A stretch of 64,000 bases of DNA. Origin: Notospermus geniculatus. Its lineage: Eukaryota; Nemertea; Pilidiophora; Heteronemertea; Lineidae. The stretch covers positions 1-64,000 of the forward strand of contig NMRB01000496.1 of NCBI GenBank assembly GCA_002633025.1, given 5' to 3'. Below are positions 1 to 10,350 of the stretch, piece by piece. A model generated the notes under the pieces. The model worked only from the letters and a program-made list of their open reading frames with translations. It ran no database searches and had not been told where the DNA came from. The position numbers and the translations under genes are program-made. The number at the start of each line of letters is the position of its first letter. The first letter of the stretch is position 1.

Positions 1-685
1 ACAAAATCGTAACAAGTCACTCGCGTTCATTTGGCAAATTTATCAATTTGATTATTGGTCTGGTTGGATTCAAAAGACAGCGGCTGGCATCGCCGAGCTT
101 TGACATGAATGGCCGACGTGACGCGGATGGGTTGCGGTAACTACTTTACTGGTGGGCTTCGTGTAACTGAATCACGGCTTTTATGAGGGGATTGTGGTGC
201 AATTTATGTTTTGCTTCAAAGGATCTGTACCAGTTGGTACACAGCGCTGCTTTTGTTAGTTGCATCACTGGGGAATATTCCAATCGTGACGATGATGAAA
301 GCGTCAATTTAGTTCTTTTTTTAATCAGGAGAATGTAATTTTGAAAGGTTTCAAATGTGAGAGGTAACATTTTTCTTCTTGTGATGCAATTTTTTAAAAG
401 ATTTTCTGTGATGGGTGAAAGAATGTTGAATGATGTTCAAAAATGGTGGGTGTCACGGGGATTTTCAAAGGGAGCTTGATGTTTTCAACAATATTTTGAT
501 TTTCAGTGACAATGAAGGTTGCAGGAATCATGTTGCTGATTTAAAAATTCATTGATGTCAAAGAGATTTCAAAGGAGCTTGATATTCTTCACAGAGTGGT
601 TGATTCTCACTGTCACTATCGCAAAAACTGTTAATGTCGTCTTAACCACTGTACCCAGGTTACGGAGTTAGGATGGTTTGCGTTG
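1..685. other. No recognisable feature
   Basis: AT-rich non-coding sequence. I see no gene, RNA or terminal-inverted-repeat element in it. Confidence 0.5.
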
Positions 686-782
686 ACGGTTAGGGTCAGG
701 ACTATGTTTAGGATTAGGGTAGGGGTCAGTGACAAGGGTTAAGAGTCAGGGTTAGGGTTAGGGTTAGGGGCTTGGGCTAGGA
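686..782 (+). repeat. Interstitial telomere-like TTAGGG tract
   Basis: A degenerate run of GGTTAGGG, GGATTAGGG and GGGTTAAGAG words ends in three near-perfect TTAGGG units around 750-768. TTAGGG is the animal telomere repeat. The degeneracy and the ordinary flanks point to an old interstitial tract, not a chromosome end. A C-rich counterpart lies at 50795-50885. Confidence 0.6.
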
Positions 783-874
783 ATTAGTGTGTAGGATCAG
801 GACGGGACGACATTCACCCATTCAGCGTCACTATCAATGAAATTTTTTTATAGCCCCTGTCACCGCACAAGAAA

Positions 875-1350
875 CACAGGGGTTCAATAGTCTCCCTACT
901 CTCCATTCCAAATCCCCTTGGCGCGAGGTTTATCAACGATAGCTCCGCAACGGCTGGGCCGATTTTGATGAAACATACGTCAATTGACTTATCTTTCTTG
1001 GCGGTACAGCCATCATCACAGTCAATTTCCCGAAAAACGTGACAGAAAAAAGTTGTTTCACAAATCACCGTTTGTGCTGACGGCCGAAATGGCGGCCATT
1101 TTGAAATGACGCAATGCATCGCGCACGTGTAAACTGCACTGAACAGCATCGCGAAATGAAATGGGTTCTGAGAAAGAGATCCGTTATGCAGGCCTTACGC
1201 AAAAAATGAAGATAGCAGGAAGATACCGGCAAGAAAGACAAGTTTATTGATGTATGGTATGTTGAATTTGGCCCAGCCGTTGAGGAGATATCGGCCGAAA
1301 ACCTCGCGCCAAGGGGATTTGGAATGAAGAGTAGGTAGTGGCCCTGCTCG
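875..1350. mobile_element. Foldback element with about 120-bp arms
   Basis: Left arm about 875-1005, right arm about 1225-1350. Both carry, in opposite orientation, CATTCCAAATCCCCTTGGCG followed by CGAGGTTT, then CAACGGCTGGGCC and later TTGTCTTTCTTG-like sequence. Open frames on the minus strand at 814-1149 and 1065-1355 simply read through the two arms. No target-site duplication could be fixed. Probably a non-autonomous DNA element. Confidence 0.55.
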
Positions 1351-1419
1351 CTCACTAGGGCAAATTGATTATGGTATTTAAAACACTGCTTGTAGACTCG
1401 GTCATGGAGTCTGGGGTCT

Positions 1420-1813
1420 TTAAAGGGGCAATGTATCCCTTCCCTATCCTGCGCAAAACATACCTGCGTTAAGGGAGACCTCTATTGACTACGACTATGT
1501 TGTTGAACTACCGCTTATCAACCTCACCCCATTCGAGTAACTCTCGTTCCTAGGGTATCCACAGATGCATTGCATTGTAATCATCATACATTCTCCAACA
1601 TTGGGGTGATGATAAACAGGAAGTCAATTTCCAGAATCTTAGCAAATTTTCGACCCCAACCGGGGTCTTCATCAGGCTGGCACTTTCAAGTCGAGCTACC
1701 AGAAGTGTAAACACTGGGGTGAAAGGCAAAAGTACGGTATTAAAGGAGAAAGATGCAGTCACTGCTGGTGGCGCCGGCTGTTGGCAAAAATTGGCAATAT
1801 CTTGGCCCTTTAA
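1420..1813. mobile_element. MITE, TTAAAGGGGCA family, copy 1 (interrupted)
   Basis: Begins TTTAAAGGGGCA and ends TATCTTGGCCCTTTAA, an imperfect terminal inverted repeat. Its body (TCCCTATCCTGCGC, GGGAGACCTCTATTG, CTCGTTCCTAGGGTATCC) matches the copy at 6387-6723, and its ends match 58683-58895. It is split by a small hammerhead-like element at 1610-1709. Confidence 0.6.
1610..1709 (-). mobile_element. Short hammerhead-like element, 13-bp target duplication
   Basis: This roughly 100-bp insertion lies between AACATTGGGGTGA (1597-1609) and AACACTGGGGTGA (1710-1722), a 13-bp direct repeat with one mismatch. The related MITE at 6387-6723 has the uninterrupted site. On the minus strand, 1680-1631 reads CCAG, C, CTGATGA, A, GACCCC-GGTT-GGGGTC, GAAA, then ATTTGCTAAGATT and CTGG, which resembles a hammerhead core with two extra bases. 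Confidence 0.6.
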
Positions 1814-3030
1814 GGGACCATGATATTTTCCACATTATTAGATTGATTTTCAGTCTCAATGATGACGATTTTTAGTCCCTGTCACCAAATTAGAAGTGAA
1901 GTGAAAGCCTTACCAGAAATGCAACTTTCATCAAGCCTTGAGCAATAAATCAGGATGAAACAGGAAGAAACTCCATTACCATTGCATAATTCAATGGAAA
2001 CTTGTTGCAGTCACACTTCACCAAAACTCTTGATAATTCAACAAATTCTCGGCTGATATTGCCTCCTGATGGTGCTATGGAAATGTTGCCACTAATTGAA
2101 ATTGAATGACAGCAATTAAAACTGATTCTCGGAGTCGATGTATTGCAATGAAATGGAACCGAATGGTCCTCCATCCCGTTACAACAACACGTCACACTTC
2201 TCACAGTTTTGACGTTATTGAAATTTCCAGTTTTTTGCTGTTTGCATTTCTTGTGCAAGTGCCCGGTGATAAGTGCCATGATGTGTTGCATGTTGCTATA
2301 AGTTGAAATGATGTTGATGCCAGCAAATATTCACAAGACATGTGGCCGGCTTATAAATTTTTTATACTTTGCCAACTGGCAAACTCCTGAGCTGCATTTC
2401 TCTGCCTCTGCCTCAAAGTCTTGCAGTCATCCAATGGTGACTTTCAAAGTCATCTTTACCGCGATCAAGCCTCTTAAGTTTGTGCTACGATGTGTTATCT
2501 GTTCATAAATTTTTCCTCAAATTATCATCAGTAATAGCTCTAGGGTAATCCTTTGATGGTTGGTAGATACAGCTGAGTTGGTTGAGTGCTAAGTTTTGTT
2601 GAAGTTGTGGGGTTTTGTGGATCTCTTCACCAAAGTGACCGAACTTCGTCAAGTGGTCATCAACATAACCTCCAAAAGGTCATCAAACACACCACAAAAA
2701 TATGTAAGGAGATAGTCCCACTTATTGGTTCCCAAAAAGCATCATAAACCGTTCCCAGATCTTCTTCATAACACTTTCTGAGTGCAAAATAATGCATGGT
2801 CTGAAATTACACAGTACCTGGACGAAAAGTATCCCTTTCATCAAAGAAAAAGCCTCGTGACATTCTGAACTGACATTTAGCCATTCCGACACATATCACT
2901 ATTGTGTGGTCCAAAAATCATGACAATCCTTTGATTACACAACTACAGTTGCAACTCCCACTGCCTTGTCTGAGACCAATCTTGGCCAATGCACCGAAAA
3001 ATGAACCAATACTCTGCAGTACTTGGTCTT
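1814..3030. other. No recognisable feature
   Basis: Mixed AT-rich sequence. The short open frames (for example 2106-2306 plus and 1950-2291 minus) overlap on opposite strands and show no recognisable protein. Confidence 0.4.
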
Positions 3031-3032
3031 CT

Positions 3033-3355
3033 TTCTCAGAGGTGCCGTACTAAGCCTTCTTTCACACTCACAGGGGTGCAGTTCTTTGCCTTTTTTCACA
3101 GAAATGCAGTTCTTGGGCTTCTTTGACTGAGGTGCAGTTCTTGGCCTTATTTCACTGAAGTGCAGTATTGGCCTTCTTTCACTGCTTTCAGTACTTGGCC
3201 TACTTTCTTTCACAGAGGTGCAGTACTTGGCCTACTTTCTTTCACAGAGGTGCAGTACTTGGCCTACTTTCTTTCACAGAGGTGCAGTACTTGGCCTGCT
3301 TTCTTTCACAGAGATGCAGTACTCGGCCTGCTTTCACTCAAGGTTCAGTACTTAA
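3033..3355 (+). repeat. 32-bp minisatellite
   Basis: Units built on TTTCTTTCACAGAGGTGCAG and TACTTGGCCTAC. Copies start at about 3211, 3243, 3275 and 3307, exactly 32 bp apart and nearly identical. More diverged units extend leftward to about 3033. The array produces long open frames in several frames, which I regard as by-products. Confidence 0.8.
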
Positions 3356-3576
3356 GTTTTTCTGGGAAAGCCAAGACAGAACTGTTTCACCACACAGTCA
3401 GCTTCACGATCTAACGTCACATTTATTCATACGCTTTATAGGATGAATATGCATTTATTCAAGAAAACTTTTTTAATGGATAACATGTAAACACACACGC
3501 CAGATAACATTAATAACGGTCTCATATTTTGGAAAAATGCTGGATGGGAACCAGGCATGTGAAACTTTAGGCAGAA

Positions 3577-3774
3577 TTATTGGGTTACAGTATGCAGAAT
3601 CTTTGCAAGAAAATAGGATNGATAGTAAAAAGGCATGTGTCGGAAGGCTTTGTTGTATTTGACTGTGATCACGAGTAAGATATTCGCCGCGATGGAAGCA
3701 ATGATGATTGGTAGGAGTAGGATTAACTTCCATGGACTTCGTGGCAGTGGTCCGCTGTCTGTGCTGTTTTCCAT
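3577..3774 (-). pseudogene. Rhodopsin-class GPCR N-terminal exon or fragment
   Basis: Reading from an ATG at 3774, the product starts MENSTDSGPLPRSPW, with an N-S-T glycosylation site and no signal peptide. One hydrophobic helix follows (LILLLPIIIASIAANILLVI) containing the A-x-N-x-L-L-V pattern of class A GPCR helix 1. After that comes a basic loop with KAFRHMPFYY, the usual entry to helix 2. A strong 3' splice site (pyrimidine tract ending CTTTTCAG, AG at 3790-3789) lies 14 bases before the ATG, so this may be the first coding exon after a 5'-UTR intron. The frame stops at 3577. A single N at 3620 falls where helix 2 should begin. A one-base shift there would open a helix-2-like frame (LILFSCKDSAYCNP) to about 3473. 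So this is either a decayed copy or a gene broken by a sequencing or assembly error. The rest of the receptor is not in the window. The family is inferred from one helix and its flanks only. Confidence 0.45.
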
Positions 3775-4133
3775 TCTTAGACTTGACACTGAAAAGATAG
3801 AACAAAGAAGATTTAGGAAGAAGTATTATGCTGTTTTATATTCTTAGACTTGACACTGAAAAGATAGTGTGATGAAGATTTAGGAAGAAGTATGATGCTG
3901 TTTTCCATTCTTTTACTTGACAGGGAAAAGATAGAGTGATGAAGGGTTATGGAGAAGTATGGTTCTATTTTCCATTCTTAGACTTGACACTGAAAAGACA
4001 GAGTGATGAAGGGTTATGGAAAAGTATGGTCCTCTTTTCCATTCCCAGACTTGACACTGAAAAGATAGAGGGATGAAGGTTTAGGAAGAAGTATGATGTT
4101 GTTGTCATTCCTAGACTTGCCGCTGAAAAGATA
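3763..4133 (-). repeat. 67-bp tandem array of a 3' splice site plus ATG
   Basis: About six units, with matching points at 3781, 3848, 3915, 3982, 4049 and 4114 (67 bp apart, last 65). On the minus strand each unit reads: pyrimidine tract, TATCTTTTCAG, TGTCAAGTCTAAGA, ATGGAAAA. The last unit is the one used by the GPCR-like fragment. The AG survives in five of six units (lost near 3915) and the ATG in five of six (ATA near 3853). The array therefore multiplies a potential acceptor and start codon upstream of that exon. Confidence 0.7.
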
Positions 4134-4137
4134 GTGA

Positions 4138-4250
4138 GAAATGATAAGAATGAAGTATGACTTGATAAGAATGAAGTATGACTTGATAAGAATGAAGTAT
4201 GACTTGATAAGAATGAAGTATGACTTGATAAGAATATGAAGTATGACTTG
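4138..4250 (+). repeat. 21-bp minisatellite
   Basis: Five copies of GATAAGAATGAAGTATGACTT in direct succession, the last with a two-base insertion. It abuts the 67-bp array. Confidence 0.85.
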
Positions 4251-4344
4251 ACCAGGAGGAAAGAAAAATTTCTTTGGAATTTGGCAGCTTGGGTGCATCA
4301 CCTGTTTTGATTCTCTGACTGCTGTTGGTAACATGATGTTGAAA

Positions 4345-4440
4345 AAGAGAAGAAGGAGTGCAAGTGGGGCTGAACCCCAAACCTTGTTGGTGAGAGGTGC
4401 TGAAGTTTCCACTGTGCCACGCTGAGATCCAAGTTTGGAA
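4345..4440 (-). mobile_element. tRNA-Gly-like SINE head, copy 1
   Basis: The minus strand reads GCGTGGCACAGTGGAAAC (A-box-like), then CACCTCTCACCAAC and GGGGTTCAGCCCCAC (B-box-like). The same arrangement is found at 29630-29708. The weak B box and missing acceptor stem argue against a working tRNA gene. Confidence 0.45.
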
Positions 4441-4450
4441 TGAAAGATGC

Positions 4451-6144
4451 ATGAAGGAAGTGTTCCAGTTTGCCAACTGCACCGTACTGCCAGATTAGGA
4501 CAAATGCCGCCTGCTTAAAGTTCAAATATTAGTGGTGTGTAAGAATTTTATTTATTGGAGTGACTCCGTACAGAGATGATGGATAGGAAGATTGCCGTCT
4601 GGTGGGTTGGTTAAGGAGATGAGAAGTTATGGTTGAAATGTACTATTGTGACATGATTGCGGCTTCCAGATTAGAGTCACAGACCATTGGCAAATTTTCT
4701 GTACGGCCCCGTTGTTTTGGTTGTTGAAGTGGGCAGGAGATTAGACTGGTGCCCGGTCCTACAATTTGACATCAGACTTTTAGATATGTTAGGACCATAT
4801 GACGTTCGTGAATCTGATTGGCCGGTGCTGGCGCAGGTGATAAGTATAGGAACTATTATGTTGATACCTTTCTGTTTTTAACACCTTCGTGATTGGTGGA
4901 TTCCCTGGGTCAAATTGAGGTCACCTTCTATCTGCATTGCGGTACGTCAGCCGTATTGAGAATTGAATAAATTTACATAATTTACATAAAATTTCCAAGT
5001 GACATAACTGGCAGAATTCCTCCAAAAATGGCAGCCAATACTGGTCCTACCAAACAAGCCACGACTGCAGCATGCAGGTTGGTAGGATCAGGTACTAGTC
5101 TAGCAGGAGATTTGAAATTGGATTTGACTTCTTTTATTTGCATGTTTGAGGCAGTTTTCGTGATATTTCAGATAGTAGAGGCTATTTTCGCCAGTGATTT
5201 GATTAAACAAAATATGGCTTCATGTTTCTAATTAGTTATGATAAAAAGGTTTTCACATGTTACAGATTCTTTGAAGTTTTGTAATTTCTTATAATAATCA
5301 GACAATTTCTTTAGAAACTTGATCCATAACTATCGCTGATATTACAGAAATATCATACTTTTGGTATCATATGGAATAAAATTGCATTCATTGACATTTG
5401 AATGCCTCAACTCTGTTTCGCACTAAGTTGATTGTCATTGATGTACATTCAGTGTACATGTGTACACCAGAATTACTTCAACTGTCAGCGAGACTAAGTT
5501 TATCTTAGGTAGCTTAAAGCTGAACCGTCTGGATAAAAGAATCTCTTGGATGACTCAGTAATTGCCTTTGCCAAAGGCCAATAAAAATACACAGAGAACA
5601 CGGTGAAAGGGAAATTTGAAGCTAATATGTCACACGGGGCACAGGTATTGTCTGTTTCGTAATAGGATATTCATGCTCTCCTCGCTCGCGGCTCCCGGTT
5701 ATTGCCTCCGGAGGCTGCGTGAATTATTTATATGAATGTCAATAAGGCATATTGGTCTGCATCGCAGAGTGTCCTAGGCATCCTCCGATGTCTTAAGTGA
5801 TTCTGCAGCCACTGTCTCTGAAGTAATGGCGTTTTCTGCTTTAAAAATGTTACTGACTGAGGTATTCCATAGCTTAAATTATTCACGATGATGCCAATTA
5901 TGCTTTATTGCTTCTGTTTGTCCTGCATTAATACTGTAAAAAATGCAAGTTTTTTCGTGTGAAGCTAATGGTTTGAGTGCCTGAAATGTTGGACAATTGG
6001 AGGTATAGCAAAAAACTCCAGCTTTAGGCCACAGCACAGGGGATACAAATATCCTTAAGTGGAACACGCAACATTTCAGCACGATATCAAAAACAGGCAT
6101 GTATCCTGCCTTCATATTTTAGATACAGTATGTTCTTGTTCCTG
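4451..6144. other. No recognisable feature
   Basis: AT-rich sequence without repeats I can pair or a convincing gene. Short open frames at 4687-4881, 5028-5231 and 5879-6115 show no known motif. Confidence 0.4.
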
Positions 6145-6146
6145 GG

Positions 6147-6284
6147 ACCTTATTCACAAAGTCCCCGTACCATTAAGGGTACGCAAATCCTTTGTCAAGT
6201 CGATAGTGAACAATAGGTTGTCCGCAAAAGGACAATAGTTTGCGCACTGCCGTAAGTTACGGAAGCTTCGTGAATAAGATCCCT
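6147..6284. mobile_element. MITE with GGGAYCTTATTCAC ends
   Basis: The left end GGGACCTTATTCACAAAG and the right end (reverse complement GGGATCTTATTCACGAAG) are inverted repeats of about 18 bp with two mismatches. The inside also pairs (GTACCATTAAGGGTAC, CCGTAAGTTACGG). About 138 bp in all. Confidence 0.6.
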
Positions 6285-6386
6285 GTTCATCAAACTAGAC
6301 TATGATATTTTTTTCCTGGAGCAAAATTCCTTTGGCTCCCTTACATTGTGAAATTATGCAGAATTTCCTTCGAAATGACACCATAA

Positions 6387-6723
6387 CTGAAAGGCGCACT
6401 GTATTCCTTCCCTATCCTGCGCTAAACATACCCGTGTTAAGGGAGACCTCTATTGTCAATGCTGTTAAACTACTGCTAATCAACCTCGCCCCATGTAGAG
6501 TAACTCTCGTTCCTATAGGGTATCCACATGTGCATTGCATTGTAATCAAATTAAGAGTTTAATTTTTAGACAGGATCAAACAATGGTAACATTTTTTTTG
6601 AGACACTCTGTATATTCTCCAACACTTGGGCGAAAGGCAAAACTACAGTATTGGAGAATGATGCAATCGCCACCGGTTGTGCCGGCGGTCAACAAAAAGT
6701 GGCAATATTGTGGCCCGTTAAAA
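6387..6723. mobile_element. MITE, TTAAAGGGGCA family, copy 2
   Basis: Shares TTCCTTCCCTATCCTGCGC, GGGAGACCTCTATTG and the closing AAAAAGTGGCAATATTGTGG with the element at 1420-1813. It carries an uninterrupted TATTCTCCAACACTTGGGCG where the other copy is split, so it serves as the empty site. Confidence 0.6.
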
Positions 6724-6823
6724 GCCTCGGTCAGTGGATGACCATTGCAGATCTACATCTTCAGGAAGCTATTCATATAGGCAGAAATCTGGAAATGGTT
6801 TCAAGGACTTCAGAGGAGTTATA

Positions 6824-7312
6824 AGCCCCGTTTACACTGAGGAAAATAAAATATCTCGGACTGGTCCGAGCACGGATCGCCAAAAAAATAGCAAGTGTAA
6901 ACGGGACAAGCATGCCAGGAATGGTTCCAAACCGAGCCGAGACCACCAGTTGGAGATGGTCTGAGCCGAGCTGAGCACGGATCAGTTCGATAACACTGCT
7001 GTTTAAACAGTAACCGATCTCGGCACGGTTACTAAATTGTGTTCTGCACATGCGCGAACTATAAATGACGTCATTAGCGGGAATTTCAGAGTGATTTTGC
7101 ATGGAGGCATCCGTTTTGTTGTTGTCGTCGTTTGATTTTCATACCTCTGGTCCACTGAACTGACTGGAGAGCTCGCGGCACAGATAGACTCCCCGCCAAC
7201 TTGGCTCGGTTCCATTGTGCTAATGTAAACGGGGCAGATCGCCAGATGACGAAGTGGGCCGGGACCGGTCCGAGCACGGATCGCTTTTTCCGTGACCAGT
7301 GTAAACGGGGCT
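6824..7312. mobile_element. Non-autonomous element with GCCCCGTTTACAC ends
   Basis: The left end AGCCCCGTTTACACTGAGG is inverted at the right end (AGTGTAAACGGGGCT). A second inverted block, GGTCCGAGCACGGATCG, lies inside each end. Flanks TAA/TAT suggest an imperfect 3-bp target duplication, as in PIF/Harbinger. The minus-strand open frames at 6773-7102 and 7003-7416 run through the repeat arms and are not recognised. Confidence 0.6.
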
Positions 7313-8060
7313 ATTGATGTCCAACATCCTTTGAATTCAAACATGTTCAAAGTACGTTTTGATTGCCTTTTCCCCTGGCTCTTGTCCTCAATGAAGACAA
7401 ATAGCTCTAACTCCAATTAATGGAAATTCAATTCCAACTGAAGACCTTGTAACTGAAAGACGTATGAATATTACATGGGGAAATGTCAAACTTATTCAAG
7501 TGTTTAGCTCATGTTGCCGATTCGTAATGACAGGATGGAATCATCTTACTGAGTACAAGACGTTCTTGGTATCAAAATCCGATTGTTTCATCTCAATCTT
7601 TCATATCTGGTGCTCAGTGGTCACTTTTTTAGTCCAAAAATGCCAAGATGTCATGCTCTGCACTCTTCCTAGTAGTTCAGAAACTCAGGCAAATGTACTG
7701 AAATTGACAAAGGAAGTTAGTGAAAAATGTCCATCTTGTTTTGTCGCAGTGGCCTTTTCTATCGGCTATTCAAATTGATACAGTACCTCATTGACAAAGA
7801 TTATATGTACCACAGGGTTGGACAGGAGACCAGTGGAAAACCTGGAAAAGTCATGGAATTTTACTTTTCTTCCCAAGGCCTGGAAAAGTCATGGAAAATT
7901 AAGAAATTTTGAAAATGGTCATTGAATTTTAAGTTTTGAGCATGGAAAAGTCATGGAAAAAAGTCTCCTACCAAGGGGAAGAACCCCTGGTCCCATACCT
8001 CTGACGACTGCCTCAGTAGGTGTAACTAGTGACATCCCAGTCGAGTCCTGAGCAGTTTCC
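7313..8060. other. Mostly unassigned; short repeated word
   Basis: GGAAAAGTCATGGAA occurs three times between 7840 and 7960, probably part of a dispersed repeat. Nothing else is recognised. Confidence 0.35.
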
Positions 8061-8062
8061 CA

Positions 8063-8330
8063 ATAGGGGCAGTCAAACGCACTTATTGCCAATAGATGGC
8101 AACAAATTTCAAGTGGACCAAATTATACCAAACAAAATTCTCTTGATAGGTGCTCAGTCAAACATGAATGGGTCCGCTAGGCATTGAATAGGAGCAGTCA
8201 GCCGCATGTATTGCCAAAAAGACGGCAGCAAAGTTCTAGCGGACCAATACACAGGAAAATCCACGTGATTGGTGCTCGATCAAGAATGAATGGGTCCACT
8301 ATATGCATTGAATTGGACCGTAGTGACACC
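8063..8330 (+). repeat. Diverged dimer of a roughly 130-bp repeat
   Basis: Two successive units share GGAGCAGTCA-type starts, TATTGCCAAnA, GCGGACCAATAC/GTGGACCAAATT, GATnGGTGCTC, GAATGGGTCC and GCATTGAAT. A third unit is at 37850-37995. No terminal repeats found. Confidence 0.55.
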
Positions 8331-8893
8331 TATTGATCAACTGACTGAGAGCTCCGATTAAAAGGCACCCCCATTGTTTTGGCCCTCGTTTCAACTTGCT
8401 GCCGTCGCTGGTAGTTATGTTCCCATTAAACTGATGCTGACGGTCAACCCCTTCAGAATTTGTTGTTGCTGATCTCATTCTATCACACATAAACTTTCCG
8501 TCTTTAACGACCGGAGCAACGCTCCCGACTTGAGCTCCAAATCTGTTCAACAGTGTCATTGGATAAACTCGGCCTCCGTGATGCCCGTTGAAGTGCAAGC
8601 ATTGCTCAATTCACCATTACGAGATTTACGCTGAAGTCAATTACCGATGGTTATCTATTGGTATGTCAGCTGTATACAATGTCCAAGAGAGTTTCCCTCA
8701 ATTTGTCATTTTGGGAAAACGTTATTGATTCAACCGTGGTTTCTGGTGCTGCGATTTATCTTACTTGTGGATCGCAGAATGTTCTATAAATTCCATTCTG
8801 TTTGTAGTTTTTTGCATCTCGATGATCGTCATAAAGTCTCTAAGGCATAGAAAGAATGAATTTGAATCATAGCAAGTGTCAGTGGGGGCACCG

Positions 8894-9067
8894 CAGGGGC
8901 GGGTCCACGATTTCGAAAGAGGGGCGTACTGTGCTAGAAACATTGAAATCTGCTGTGAATTTCAATGATTTGCGCCAAATTCCAGAATTTCACGGTCGAT
9001 TTTACAGATTTGTTGGCCGAAAGGGGACGTGCGCCAGTGCGCCCCCCCCCCCTTGGATCCGTGCCTG
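8894..9067 (+). mobile_element. hAT-like MITE (CAGGGGCGG family), decayed
   Basis: Starts CAGGGGCGGGTCCACG and ends TTGGATCCGTGCCTG. The body (AACATTGAAATCTGCTGTG, CCAGAATTTCACGGTCG, ACAGATTTGTTGGCC) matches the inverted copy at 45548-45701. A clean target duplication is not visible here. A 10-base C run lies near the right end. Confidence 0.55.
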
Positions 9068-9401
9068 CCAACTATCTTCGAGATATTTTCGAAATTGGTA
9101 AGTTGTTGGTATATCATCACAGCACAGAGTGAAAAGGGTTAGAAAAACTTATTTTAGAAAATTCAATCACACCAAAGTATATTGATGTGGACCCAAATCA
9201 AGGCTGCCTGGAAAAATCAAATGAGTATTTTTTTGTGCCTCAGTAACCATAACCGTGGTTGATAATAATAAAGTTCAGAGAGGAAACATCAACAGCCAGA
9301 GAGATGACTTATTTGAAGAGAATCCAGCTCCTTCTTTCAGCTGTTTCCTCAAAAGGTTTCACAATTTTGCAGTTTCCTGGTTTGCAACTAACATTCAGTT
9401 T

Positions 9402-9702
9402 GAGGAGCCTTGATAGCCTACATGTAAGTGGCTATCATATCCGTTTAGCAAGCGGCAGGTCCCGGGGTTTGAATCCATGGGCCATATGGGATTTCATTCC
9501 CGGCTCTTCATGTCCGTCACATGGGACTGTAAGCTGTGGTGCATTGTACCTTGTTTCTTTGCAAGGGCAAGTAAAAGACCCCATCCAAGTGAGGAACATG
9601 AGTAGCTTGAGATGGCCTCCTCTGTACTTACTAGGGCCAAATAATGCTATAGCATTGGCACTGACAGAAAAATGACACTGACGGAAAAATGAAATACAAA
9701 TT
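9402..9702 (+). mobile_element. tRNA-Ala-like SINE, full-length copy
   Basis: Reference copy of the dominant SINE. The tRNA-like head (GAGGAGCCTTGATAGCC, then TTAGCAAGCGGCAGGTCCC, B box GGTTTGAATCC) is followed by a body with GGCAAGTAAAAGACCCCATC, GTGAGGAACATGAGTAGC, GAGATGGCCTCC and GGGCCAAATAATGCTATAGC, and a tail CTGACGGAAAAATGAAATAC. Copies with better heads have CCGCTTAGCAAGCGG, an anticodon-like arm with AGC in the loop, hence tRNA-Ala-like. Confidence 0.75.
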
Positions 9703-10350
9703 CAGTTGGTAAATCTGGCTTCCTGGAGAATGTAGTTACTTGGAGATGACATGGTGGTTAGCCGCAAAAAATAGAACTCGTCCGACTTGGTTGATAAATT
9801 TTACGACGTTGGCTGTGTTTATCTGTTTGGAGAGATAGAAATATCTTCTCAATCGGGATGAGAAATACTCGATATTTCTCTCGTATCAGTGACAACACGC
9901 CCCCAGGGACGGCTTCGGTTTCCGAATTGGTCAACAACTAAGAAACCAAATCACTCGCAGGCATTCGACTTGCGCATGACAAGTATGTGTAGTACAAACT
10001 AACATCCTGTCAATTAAGCGATTACGGCACGGGTTTGACGCAGGGGGACGGCCAGCTAATTCCACTTGGCCGTTCAGTATCGTAAACCATCTATTCATCA
10101 ACAAACGTCATGATAAGTCATTTCCAATTTGTGGGAAGTCACGAGTGGCCATTGATTATAACAGGGGTCTGTCGGAACGGTTGGTGTTTGTGTTGATGCA
10201 ACTGTCGGTGCTGTCAAGACCATCATTGGAAGGGCCTGCGTATAGTCTGCCAAAGACCTCGATGGGGCAGTGGTTGAGCGTCGGACTTGACACTGAGGGG
10301 TCACGGGTTTGTTTCCCTGCCAAGGGGTTTCTTTCTATTTTCAACTCATC
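9703..10350. other. No recognisable feature
   Basis: No gene or pairable repeat seen. Confidence 0.4.
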
